A stretch of 64,000 bases of DNA from Candidatus Dechloromonas phosphorivorans (lineage in GTDB: Bacteria; Pseudomonadota; Gammaproteobacteria; Burkholderiales; Rhodocyclaceae), in NCBI GenBank assembly GCA_016709495.1, contig JADJMS010000013.1, forward strand, positions 109,664 to 173,663. The letters run 5' to 3'. A program made the translations under genes and the position numbers. This document shows positions 7,548-15,315 of this stretch, in pieces (position 1 is the first letter of the stretch; every line of letters starts with the position of its first letter). The notes under the pieces were generated by a model. That model saw nothing but the letters and a program-made list of their open reading frames with translations, was not told where the DNA came from and made no database searches.

Positions 7548-10469
7548 TTAGGCTTTAACAACGCGGCAAAGCGTGGTCTTGGTTTCCTGCATCATGGTCA
7601 CCGAGTCATAACCATAGGTTGTGCCCTGATTGACTGATTCGCCACGCACAATCGGTGCCGAACCTTCCGGGTAAAACTCCAGCATGTCCTTGCCTTGCCA
7701 CCATCCCGAGAAATGGAAGGGTAGGAAAACCGTACCCGGTGCAACGCGCTCGGTCACCTGCGCACGCAACTTCATGCGCCCCTTGCTCGGCGTTTCGACC
7801 CACATGAACTCACCGTTGCGGACACCGGCATTGTTGGCATCCTTGGGATTCACTTCGGCGAACATTTCCTGCTGCAGTTCGGCCAACCACGGATTGGAAC
7901 GGGTTTCCTCGCCACCACCCTCGTATTCGACCAGACGACCGGATGTCATGATGATCGGATACTCCTTGGAGATATCCTTGACCTTGTCCTGCAGTGTTTT
8001 GTACAGGGTTGGCAAACGCCAGAAGACCTTTTTGTCGGCCGGTTGCGGATATTTCTCGATCAGATCCGGTCGTGGCGAATACATCGGCTCACGGTGCAGC
8101 GGCACCGGGTCAGGGAAGTTCCAGACCACCGCACGCGCCTTGGCGTTACCAAAGGGATGGCAGCCGTGCACTTTCATGACGACACGCTGTATACCGCCGG
8201 AACGGTCGGTCTTCCAGTTCTTGCCTTCGGCCAGTTTCTTCTCGTCGTCGGTCAGGTCGTCCCACCAGCCCAGTTTCTTCAACAGAACGTGGTCGAATTC
8301 CGGGTAGCCCATTTGCAGATCAGCGCCCTTGGAAGCAGAACCGTCTTCGGCAAGCAGTGATACACCATCCTTCTCGACGCCGAAGTTGGCGCGGAAGTTG
8401 CCGCCGCCTTCCATGACGTGCTTGGAGGTGTCGTAGAGGTTGGGCGTACCGGGGTGCTTCATTTCCGGCGTGCCGTAACACGGCCAGGGCAGGCCGAAAT
8501 ACTCGCCATCGCACGGGCCGCCATTGGCCTTCAGCGTTTTGACGTCGAAGGTGTGCATGTTCTTCATGTGCAACTTCAGGCGTTCCGGCGACTGGCCGGT
8601 ATAGCCGATGGTCCAGCAACCCTTGTTGATTTCGCGCAGGATGTCTTCGATTTCCGGTTCATCCCAGCCCTGCTTGTCCTTGAGCACCTTGATGTTCTTG
8701 CACAACTCTTTTTCAAAGCCGAACTTCTTGGCAAAGGCGTACATGATGGTGTGGTCAGGCTTGGATTCGAACAGCGGTTCGATGACCTTCTCGCCCCACT
8801 GGATGGAGCGGTTGGAGGCCGTCCGCGAGCCAACCGTTTCAAACTGGGTACAGGCCGGCAGCAGATAGACGCCATCCTTGCGCATCATCGCCGACATGGC
8901 TGCCGTTGCGGATGGATAGGGATCGATGACGACCAGCAGATCAAGTTTCTTCATCGCCTCAACCATTTCCAGGCCGCGCGTTTGACTGTTGGGCGCCATA
9001 CCCCAATACACCACGGCGCGCAGATTGGAATCCTGGTCAATGACTTCGTTCTTTTCCAGCACCCCGTCGATCCAGCGCGAGACGGTGATACCAGACTTCT
9101 CCATCATGCCCTGCGAAGCATATTGCTTCTTGACCCACTCGTAATCAACGCCCCAGACCGCACACCAATGCTTCCACGAACCGGCGGCCAAACCATAGTA
9201 GCCAGGCAGCGAATCCGGATTCGGGCCAACGTCAGTCGCGCCCTGTACGTTGTCGTGACCACGGAAAATGTTGGTGCCACCGCCGGATACACCGACGTTA
9301 CCAAGCACCAACTGCAAAATACACATGGCGCGCACATTGGCGTTACCGACCGTATGCTGGGTTTGGCCCATACACCAGACAACGGTGGACGGCTTGTTCT
9401 TGGCCAGCATCTCGGCAATCTTCAACACTTCAGCTTCGGGAATACCGGTCACGTCCTGGACCTTGTCCGGCGTCCACTTCATCACCTCTTCCTTGACCTT
9501 GTCGATGCCATGCACGCGGGCCTTCAGGTATTCCTTGTCCTCCCAGCCGTTGCTGAAGATGTGGTAGAGCATGCCCCAGATGAAGGGGATGTCGGTACCG
9601 GAACGAATACGTGAATAAATATCGGCCTTGGCTGCCGTGCGCGTAAAGCGCGGATCTACGACCGCCATCTTGCAGCCGTTTTCCTTGGCGTGCAGCATGT
9701 GCAGCATCGACACCGGGTGCGCCTCTGCGGCATTAGAGCCGATGTACAAAGCCGCTTTGGAAAACTGCATATCGTTGTAGGAGTTGGTCATCGCACCATA
9801 ACCCCAGGTATTGGCGACGCCGGCGACCGTGGTCGAGTGGCAGACGCGAGCCTGGTGGTCCATGTTGTTGGTGCCGAAGAAGGAAACGAACTTGCGCATC
9901 AGGTACGCCTGCTCATTGCTCTGCTTCGACGAGCCGACCCAATAGGTGGCATCCGGGCCACTTTCCTTTTTGATTGCCAGCAGTTTCTCGCTAACTTCAT
10001 TGAGCGCCTGCTCCCAGCTGATCTTGCGGTACTTGCCATCAACCAGTTTCATCGGATATTTCAGGCGATGCTCGCCGTGACCATGTTCACGAACCGAGGC
10101 GCCCTTGGCGCAATGCGCGCCGAGGTTGATCGGTGAATCGAACACAGGTTCCTGACGGATCCAGACACCATTCTTGACCACCGCATCAATCGCACAACCT
10201 ACCGAGCAGTGGGTACAAACCGTGCGTTTGACCTCGACTCCGGCTTCGCCCTTAGCGGCATCGGCCGCCTCGGCGCTGCCAATCATGTTGTAGGGCAGCT
10301 GGGTAGCCATCGCGCCACCGCCAGCCACCAGGCCGGAGCGCTTGAGGAAGGTGCGGCGATCCATGGTTTTGGCCAAGACGCCGTTAAGTGTTGCGGTCGA
10401 CGCCGGATTTTGCTCAAAATTTGCAGCCGATTCACGGCGGGTTGATGCGGAGGATTTTCTGGTCAGCAT
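7548..10469 (-). CDS. Formate dehydrogenase alpha subunit, Mo/W-bis-MGD, Tat-exported, Cys type
   Basis: About 973 residues, the catalytic subunit that oxidises formate to CO2 in the periplasm. A twin-arginine signal (DRRTFLKRSGLVAGGGA) lies about 37 residues from the chosen start. A [4Fe-4S] motif CTHCSVGCAIDAVV follows. The active-site position, a selenocysteine in many homologues, is Cys here (HQARVCHSTTVAG), so no SECIS element is required. The C-terminal molybdopterin-binding domain (TSGRLVEYEGGGEETRSNPW) is present. The start at 10469 has a GGGAG ribosome site and follows the Tat-signal small protein gene by 13 bases. Export as a folded heterodimer with the beta subunit is expected for this family. 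Confidence 0.94.
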   Translation of the reverse strand: MLTRKSSASTRRESAANFEQNPASTATLNGVLAKTMDRRTFLKRSGLVAGGGAMATQLPYNMIGSAEAADAAKGEAGVEVKRTVCTHCSVGCAIDAVVKNGVWIRQEPVFDSPINLGAHCAKGASVREHGHGEHRLKYPMKLVDGKYRKISWEQALNEVSEKLLAIKKESGPDATYWVGSSKQSNEQAYLMRKFVSFFGTNNMDHQARVCHSTTVAGVANTWGYGAMTNSYNDMQFSKAALYIGSNAAEAHPVSMLHMLHAKENGCKMAVVDPRFTRTAAKADIYSRIRSGTDIPFIWGMLYHIFSNGWEDKEYLKARVHGIDKVKEEVMKWTPDKVQDVTGIPEAEVLKIAEMLAKNKPSTVVWCMGQTQHTVGNANVRAMCILQLVLGNVGVSGGGTNIFRGHDNVQGATDVGPNPDSLPGYYGLAAGSWKHWCAVWGVDYEWVKKQYASQGMMEKSGITVSRWIDGVLEKNEVIDQDSNLRAVVYWGMAPNSQTRGLEMVEAMKKLDLLVVIDPYPSATAAMSAMMRKDGVYLLPACTQFETVGSRTASNRSIQWGEKVIEPLFESKPDHTIMYAFAKKFGFEKELCKNIKVLKDKQGWDEPEIEDILREINKGCWTIGYTGQSPERLKLHMKNMHTFDVKTLKANGGPCDGEYFGLPWPCYGTPEMKHPGTPNLYDTSKHVMEGGGNFRANFGVEKDGVSLLAEDGSASKGADLQMGYPEFDHVLLKKLGWWDDLTDDEKKLAEGKNWKTDRSGGIQRVVMKVHGCHPFGNAKARAVVWNFPDPVPLHREPMYSPRPDLIEKYPQPADKKVFWRLPTLYKTLQDKVKDISKEYPIIMTSGRLVEYEGGGEETRSNPWLAELQQEMFAEVNPKDANNAGVRNGEFMWVETPSKGRMKLRAQVTERVAPGTVFLPFHFSGWWQGKDMLEFYPEGSAPIVRGESVNQGTTYGYDSVTMMQETKTTLCRVVKA
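10390..10422 (+). repeat. Uptake-like motif copy
   Basis: Core GTTGCGGTCGAC, GCC, then GATTTTG and AAAATTT tracts. It overlaps the formate dehydrogenase alpha N-terminus. Confidence 0.85.
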
Positions 10470-10482
10470 GCTCGTCTCCCGA

Positions 10483-10686
10483 TCAAACCCGCGCGGTGCG
10501 GTAGTAGTTGCTGACGTGAGCCGTTTGCTCGTAACTGCCAGATTTCTCTTCGGCACTTACGACGACTGGCTTGGCCACTTCCTTGCCGGTAACCGCCGTT
10601 GCCACAACCGCAACAGCACCGGCACTGCCGACACCTGCGGCGAGCAGAAAACTGCGGCGCTTGAGGTTGGTTTCTTTGTTATTCAT
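10483..10686 (-). CDS. Formate dehydrogenase-associated small Tat-signal protein
   Basis: A 67-residue protein with a twin-arginine signal near the N-terminus (LKRRSFLLAAGVG), a hydrophobic Ala/Val stretch, and a short mature tail ending SNYYRTARV. This matches the small family described as 'formate dehydrogenase region Tat target', which occurs directly upstream of FDH3 alpha genes. The start at 10686 (MNNKETN) is preceded by a GGAG-containing ribosome site. Its placement between the chaperone and the alpha subunit suggests a role in assembly or maturation of the complex, but the mechanism is not evident from sequence. Confidence 0.85.
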   Translation of the reverse strand: MNNKETNLKRRSFLLAAGVGSAGAVAVVATAVTGKEVAKPVVVSAEEKSGSYEQTAHVSNYYRTARV

Positions 10687-10711
10687 GGTTCCGCTCCTCC
10701 AAAAACTCAAA

Positions 10712-11332
10712 TCACAACATGTCGAACGCGAGGCGCTCGATATCAAAAAAGGCACGCACCAAAGCCGCAGTGCGCGGATAAAAACAGGCGTCCGGCGCTT
10801 GCTCAAGCGCGTCGCTCAAACGATCAACCCACGGTTCAATGTGGGCTGCAAAAAAGGCTTTCTGGCGCTCAAGTCCGGCAGCATCCGGGCCAGTCAAAAT
10901 CAGGTGACGCATGACATCGCTCAGCGCGGCAAAGTGGTCTTCCGACTCCATGATGCCCATCCGGCGACCCAGGCCGAGCTTGGCCAGATCGTCACGCAAC
11001 TCAACGACCGGCTCTTCCATCAGAAAGCCAGCAAGGTAGAAGGAGCCAAACAACATCACTTCCGGCCGACCGATGGTAAGGAAAAGGCGGGTGTATTCCT
11101 CCTCCAGCGCCTCCGGCGTCGCCTCACGGGCGGCATCACCAAGTACCAGCCAGGCTTGGCCAAGGGCACTCTGGCTGCTACCGAAATTGCGGACAAAGCC
11201 GTTCAACATCGCCAAAAACTCGGCATCAGCCGGTGCCGCAAAAAGGCGTGAAAGTACGGCGTAATGTTCAGCCCGGGCACGATCTTCTTCGCTGAGAACC
11301 GGTACGGCGTTGCGTTCGAGTACGGCGCTCAT
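10712..11332 (-). CDS. TorD/DmsD-family redox-enzyme maturation chaperone
   Basis: A 206-residue, largely helical cytosolic protein of the TorD family. These chaperones bind the Tat signal or the apo-enzyme of a molybdoenzyme until its cofactor is inserted. The N-terminal half has the typical EHYAVLSRLFAAPADAEFLAML helix, and the central segment EEYTRLFLTIGRPEVMLFGSFYLAGFLME resembles the family's conserved E-Y-x-x-L-F and P-x-x-S-x-Y blocks. The start overlaps the preceding ferredoxin stop by four bases, so the genes are coupled. The client is very probably the formate dehydrogenase alpha subunit downstream. Confidence 0.88.
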   Translation of the reverse strand: MSAVLERNAVPVLSEEDRARAEHYAVLSRLFAAPADAEFLAMLNGFVRNFGSSQSALGQAWLVLGDAAREATPEALEEEYTRLFLTIGRPEVMLFGSFYLAGFLMEEPVVELRDDLAKLGLGRRMGIMESEDHFAALSDVMRHLILTGPDAAGLERQKAFFAAHIEPWVDRLSDALEQAPDACFYPRTAALVRAFFDIERLAFDML

Positions 11333-13395
11333 TCCGTCATCTCCCAGGCTTTGAGGCTGTTTTCAGTATTAATCAGATCAACCACCCGGCAATCGGCGCA
11401 CATGCTCAACCGGGCGCGTGCTTCGGGTGTGGCAAACATGCTGTGGCCAACCAATTTGGCCAGCATGTTGTCGATCAGCGGCTTGGCGCCCATCGGCTTG
11501 CCACAGGCGGTGCAGCAGAAAACTTCGGCCTCACTCAGCACGCGCTCATGACGCCTGTCCTTGAGCAACAGCCGCGGCTTCAGGGTGATTGCATTTTCCG
11601 GGCAGGTTTGCGCGCAAATGCCGCATTGCAAGCAGTTCCGTTCGAGGAAAGACAGACGCGGCGCATCGGCTGCCGCTTTCAAGGCATTGGCCGGGCAAGC
11701 GCCGACACAAGACATGCAGGACGTACAGGCAGCGCTGACCTCCAGCGTTCCAAATGGCGCACCAACTGGCAGGTCGATAGCGTCAACGGCGGCGGGCGCG
11801 TGCTTCAGCAGGTGGTCAAAGATGAATTCAAGCGTCGTGCGTTTGTCGGCCAGCAAACGTAATTCGGCGGCCGGCACGGCGACGGAAACAGGCCAGGCAG
11901 CCAATGCTGCGAGCAGGTCACTTTCGGCGTCGATCACCTTGAGGTATTCGCCGTTAAAACCCAGTCCATTGAGAATATTGTGCCCGAGCGATGCCTGTTT
12001 GCGCAGCGGCGCCAAATCGTGCGAACAGGCACCGAGCACTGCGACTTGCGTCGCGCCCAGCGCAACAGCACCGAGCAGCAGATCAAGTCCGACAGCATCG
12101 ACACTCCAGGTTTCGAGCGGAATGACATTCGCCGGCAAAGTCTTACCGGCGCGCTTCAGGGCGGCCAATTGCTTGCTGCCCGCCTCGGCAGAATGGAATA
12201 GCAGGCAAGCGTTTTCGCCACCAGCCTCGCGATAGGCGGCAAGTTGCACCTTGATCGCCAGACCGACATCAGCGACGCGCGGATATTGGTAAGCCAGCGC
12301 ACCGGACGGGCAAACCGTGGTGCAAGTGCCGCAACCCTGGCAGAGGTAGGGGTCAAGCTTGATCGTGTTGCCAGCGCTGACAATCGCTTCGGTAGAACAG
12401 ACTTCAATGCAGTTGCTGCAACCCGCTTTTTGCGAACGGCTGTGGGCGCACAAACGCTCATTGACCGCCACGTAGCGCGGCTTTTCAAATTCACCATCGA
12501 AGCCAAGCAGATCAATGACGGCAAGCGCCTGATCCAGCGGATCACGGCCCGGCGCTGCATATCCCGGCGGGAATTCAACGCGATTGAGCAGGGCTTGCGG
12601 CGAGAGATCAAGGACCACGTCGCATTCGGCAGACTTGGCGATACCGGCATCCTGCCAGTTCAGCACAAAGGCGCCGAGGTGACCGGCAAGCTGCACCGCA
12701 CCGCCCGTTTCGAACACAAAATCGGGCGCTTCCGGCAGGTCGACCGGAACAGATTGAGCGCCCAGCGCCAGCACCATCACTTCGCGCTGGCCGGCCAAAC
12801 GCTCAGCCCAGCCTATCGCCACTTCAGCCTCACCAACAATCAATAGCCGGCAGCCGGCACAATTTGTCGGGGCGCGGTCCGCCAGGCAGCGGGGGGGGCC
12901 GCGGGGGGGGGGGGCGGGGGGGCGGGCGCGGGGCCCGGGGGGGGGGCCTTGTGCGGCGGGCCGCCCGCCGGCGGGGGGGGCGGGGGCGGGCGCGGGGGCG
13001 GGCGGGGGCGGGGCGGGGGGCGGGGGGTTGTCCAGCACCGCCATTGTCGGCGCCGTTTCGCCTGCTGCTGCCGGCTCTTCGGCAGGGTTCTCAAACAGCG
13101 CCCGCGTCTGATTGAGCAGCGCCATCATTTCATCGGGAATCGGCTCGCTGATCGAGTAATCATCTATGTATATATCCAGCCCATCCATCACGTTGAAATG
13201 CGGATCGGCAAAGAGGGTTTTCATCGCCTTGCGGCGAATTTCCTCACTGATTTCCTGGCGCATGAACTGGCCGAAATCACTGTCCGGGCCGAGATTGGCG
13301 AGCAAGGTTTCACCATCCGGGATTTCTGCGGTCGACACCGTTTCGGCGGCTTTTTTCAGCCGCGACCAGCGCGAGAAACGGCCACCCTCGCTCAC
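11329..13395 (-). CDS. Fused reading frame: DUF3306 protein joined to a multi-cluster 4Fe-4S ferredoxin through a G/C-only tract
   Basis: The 688-residue frame has two unlike halves. Residues 1-120 (starting GTG at 13395, SEGGRFSRWSRLKK) match the small DUF3306 protein of formate dehydrogenase operons. Residues from about 170 on are a polyferredoxin with CSNCIEVC, CQGCGTCTTVC, CTSCMSCVGAC and CLQCGICAQTC clusters and a Cys-rich tail. Between them lies a Pro/Ala/Gly stretch encoded by a nearly pure G/C tract (12891-13028). In related operons, as I recall, these are separate genes and the ferredoxin has about 150 more N-terminal residues. I therefore think the tract replaces lost or mis-assembled sequence rather than encoding a natural linker. 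GTGA overlap couples it to DUF3305. Confidence 0.65.
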   Translation of the reverse strand: MSEGGRFSRWSRLKKAAETVSTAEIPDGETLLANLGPDSDFGQFMRQEISEEIRRKAMKTLFADPHFNVMDGLDIYIDDYSISEPIPDEMMALLNQTRALFENPAEEPAAAGETAPTMAVLDNPPPPAPPPPAPAPAPAPPAGGRPAAQGPPPGPRARPPAPPPRGPPRCLADRAPTNCAGCRLLIVGEAEVAIGWAERLAGQREVMVLALGAQSVPVDLPEAPDFVFETGGAVQLAGHLGAFVLNWQDAGIAKSAECDVVLDLSPQALLNRVEFPPGYAAPGRDPLDQALAVIDLLGFDGEFEKPRYVAVNERLCAHSRSQKAGCSNCIEVCSTEAIVSAGNTIKLDPYLCQGCGTCTTVCPSGALAYQYPRVADVGLAIKVQLAAYREAGGENACLLFHSAEAGSKQLAALKRAGKTLPANVIPLETWSVDAVGLDLLLGAVALGATQVAVLGACSHDLAPLRKQASLGHNILNGLGFNGEYLKVIDAESDLLAALAAWPVSVAVPAAELRLLADKRTTLEFIFDHLLKHAPAAVDAIDLPVGAPFGTLEVSAACTSCMSCVGACPANALKAAADAPRLSFLERNCLQCGICAQTCPENAITLKPRLLLKDRRHERVLSEAEVFCCTACGKPMGAKPLIDNMLAKLVGHSMFATPEARARLSMCADCRVVDLINTENSLKAWEMTE
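12891..13028. repeat. Low-complexity G/C tract joining two genes
   Basis: About 138 bases that are almost only G with scattered C on the plus strand (C-rich on the coding strand), with G runs up to about twelve. The borders with ordinary sequence are sharp. It has no parallel elsewhere in the window and lies where the DUF3306 end and ferredoxin start should be. Sequencing or assembly artefact is the likeliest cause; a genuine G-rich element is the alternative. Confidence 0.8.
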
Positions 13396-13868
13396 GGTTG
13401 CGCTTCCTTGGCCTGATCACGGAAAGGATCGTTACGCTTGATTTTCTTGCGCGCCGCCGGCTTGTAATGCGTATTGACGAAGTCGCCCAACCAGTCGGCA
13501 ATCTCCGGCGGCATCGGCACACCGTCGCATTGCTCGCCAGAATCCAGCCAGCGCGCGGCTTCGCCGTAGCTCAGGCTGAGCGCGGTCGGTTTGGCAAAAT
13601 CATCCTCCAACCGCCACATGACAAAAACCCGTGGCTCCGGCGAAGTCAGATTGAGGTGATAGTTATCGACCTCGTCGCGAAACAACTCCAGCTCAAAGCG
13701 CCCGACCAGAAAGCGCTCGCGTTCGTCATCAGCAAAAATCGACCGAGCCGGTGCATCAACCGCCGTATCAAACGCCGGCACCACACCAATCGCTTCCCAC
13801 TTTTCACTCACCCAGCGGTTGTCGAGGCGGACCATTTCGATAATCACGGCAACGGGGAACTGTTTCAT
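13392..13868 (-). CDS. DUF3305 domain protein, first gene of the formate dehydrogenase operon
   Basis: A 158-residue soluble protein starting MKQFPVAVIIEMVRLDNRW. The body has the tryptophan-rich pattern of DUF3305 (W-x-x-x-x-W-E near residue 20, LNLTSPEPRVFVMWR near 85) and a basic C-terminal tail. DUF3305 and DUF3306 genes accompany FDH3 operons in beta-proteobacteria; their function is not established. The start at 13868 is chosen because the longer frame upstream runs into the divergent fdhD. The stop overlaps the next start as GTGA. The operon promoter should lie in the 64 bases between here and fdhD, but I see no convincing boxes. Confidence 0.85.
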   Translation of the reverse strand: MKQFPVAVIIEMVRLDNRWVSEKWEAIGVVPAFDTAVDAPARSIFADDERERFLVGRFELELFRDEVDNYHLNLTSPEPRVFVMWRLEDDFAKPTALSLSYGEAARWLDSGEQCDGVPMPPEIADWLGDFVNTHYKPAARKKIKRNDPFRDQAKEAQP

Positions 13869-13932
13869 GGCACTTTCCGGGAACACTTTTTTCCAGCATA
13901 GCCCAAGTTTGGCCCCGTGTAGAATCAGATTG

Positions 13933-14735
13933 ATGAATCGACCCAAACTCAGCCAGGCCACTCGGCCACTTACCTTTGACATAGACGCCATCAACGAACG
14001 TGGCGAGATCGTGCCGACCGCCATCGCAGGCGAACATCCGCTGACCATCTACGTCGACAAGCGTGAAATCGTTACGCTGATGACCCTCGGTGCCGCCCCC
14101 GAAGCGCTGACTCTCGGCTACCTGCGCAACCAGCGCCTGATCGCCAAGCTGGACGAAATCGCCAGTGTTCAGGTTGATTGGGAAGTGGATGCGGTTGCTG
14201 TCACGACCCATCACGGTAACGGCGTCACAGCCAATCGCATGGACAAGCGAACTGTCACTACCGGTTGCGGCCAGGGCACAGTATTTGGCGACCTGATGGC
14301 GGAAATCGATGACCTTGAATTGCCACCGATGCCAGCCTTTCCGAAGCCACGCTTTACGGTCTGCTCGAATCGGTACGCCATCACGAATCAATCTACAAAC
14401 AGGCCGGCGCAGTGCATGGCTGCGCACTGGCCCAAGGTAGCGAAATCCTGATGTTCGTTGAAGATGTTGGACGCCATAACGCAGTCGATGCGATTGCCGG
14501 CAAAATGTGGCTGGATGATCTGACGGGCGGCGACAAGATTTTTTACACCACCGGCCGCCTGACCTCGGAGATGGTGATCAAGACAGCGCAGATGGGCATC
14601 CCCTTCCTCGTTTCCCGCTCCGGCCTGACGCAGATGGGCTGGGAGATCGCCAAGCGCATCGGCATGACGATGATCGGCCGCGCCCAGGGCAAGCACTACC
14701 TCTTATTCACCGGAGAAGATCGGTTTACACGATGA
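13933..14735 (+). pseudogene. fdhD: FdhD sulfurtransferase, one-base frameshift
   Basis: FdhD passes sulfur from a cysteine desulfurase to the molybdenum cofactor of formate dehydrogenase and is needed for activity. The first part (to about 14330) carries the conserved TTGCGQGT cysteine motif near residue 112. The second part continues in another frame as SEATLYGLLESVRHHESIYKQ through GCALAQGSEILMFVEDVGRHNAVDAI to the end at 14735. One missing base between about 14320 and 14345 explains the break. Because the gene sits beside an otherwise intact formate dehydrogenase operon, a consensus error is more likely than loss. Divergent from DUF3305; mobA follows with a four-base overlap. Confidence 0.88.
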
Positions 14736-15315
14736 GCAAAAATAAAATTACCGGCGTCATACTCGCGGGCGGCCTGGCCGGCGCATGGGCGGCATCGACA
14801 AGGGCTTGCAGGAATTACGTGGCCGGCCGATGGTGGCCTGGGTCGTCGAACGTCTGGCACCGCAGGTTGATGAACTGCTGATCAACGCCAACCAGAATGG
14901 CGAACGCTATGCCGAATTTGGTCACCGTGTTGTGCCTGACCAGATCCCCGATTTCGCTGGCCCGCTTGCCGGTTTGCATGCCGCGCTTTCGGCGGCAGCG
15001 CACCCGCTGGTCGCCACCGCGCCGTGCGATTCACCGTTCCTGCCGGCCGATCTAATTTCCCGCCTGTTTTCGGCGTTGACCGCAACAGATGCCGATTTAG
15101 CGGTCGCCCGCACCTTCGACCAGCCGCACCCGGTTTTCTGCCTGTGCAAGCGCGATGTTTTACCGCACTTGACCGAGTTTCTCGAAAGTGGTGGACGCAA
15201 AATTGACCGCTGGTATGCCACGCTAAAAGTAATCGAAGTCCCCTTCGATGATGAAGCCGAGGCTTTCGAGAATATCAACACCAAGGAAGAACTCGGGCGT
15301 TTCGATAAATCATGA
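14732..15315 (+). pseudogene. mobA: Molybdenum cofactor guanylyltransferase MobA, one-base frameshift near the start
   Basis: MobA attaches GMP to molybdopterin to make the MGD form used by formate dehydrogenase. The ATG at 14732 overlaps the fdhD stop and begins SKNKITGVILAGGLAG, the nucleotide-binding loop. A single missing base near 14780 then shifts the frame; the rest reads MGGIDKGLQELRGRPMV, with PDQIPDFAGPLAGLHAAL and the TAPCDSPFLP motif, to 15315. With one C restored the loop reads as the expected G-L-A-G-R-M-G-G. Probably intact in the organism. It overlaps the HD-GYP gene start by four bases. Confidence 0.87.
15054..15086 (-). repeat. Uptake-like motif copy
   Basis: Core GTTGCGGTCAAC on the minus strand, GCC and two A/T tracts; inside mobA, read there as LTAT. 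Confidence 0.8.

Noticed and set aside
8418..9614. Long plus-strand open frame antisense to formate dehydrogenase alpha (398 codons)
   Set aside because: Shadow of a high-GC coding gene; no recognisable protein motifs.
7548..10469. Selenocysteine-containing formate dehydrogenase
   Set aside because: The active-site codon is Cys (ARVCHSTTVAG), so no UGA recoding is needed.
12891..13028. G-quadruplex regulatory element
   Set aside because: The tract would fold as quadruplex in theory, but its sharp borders and the missing gene ends make an artefact more likely.
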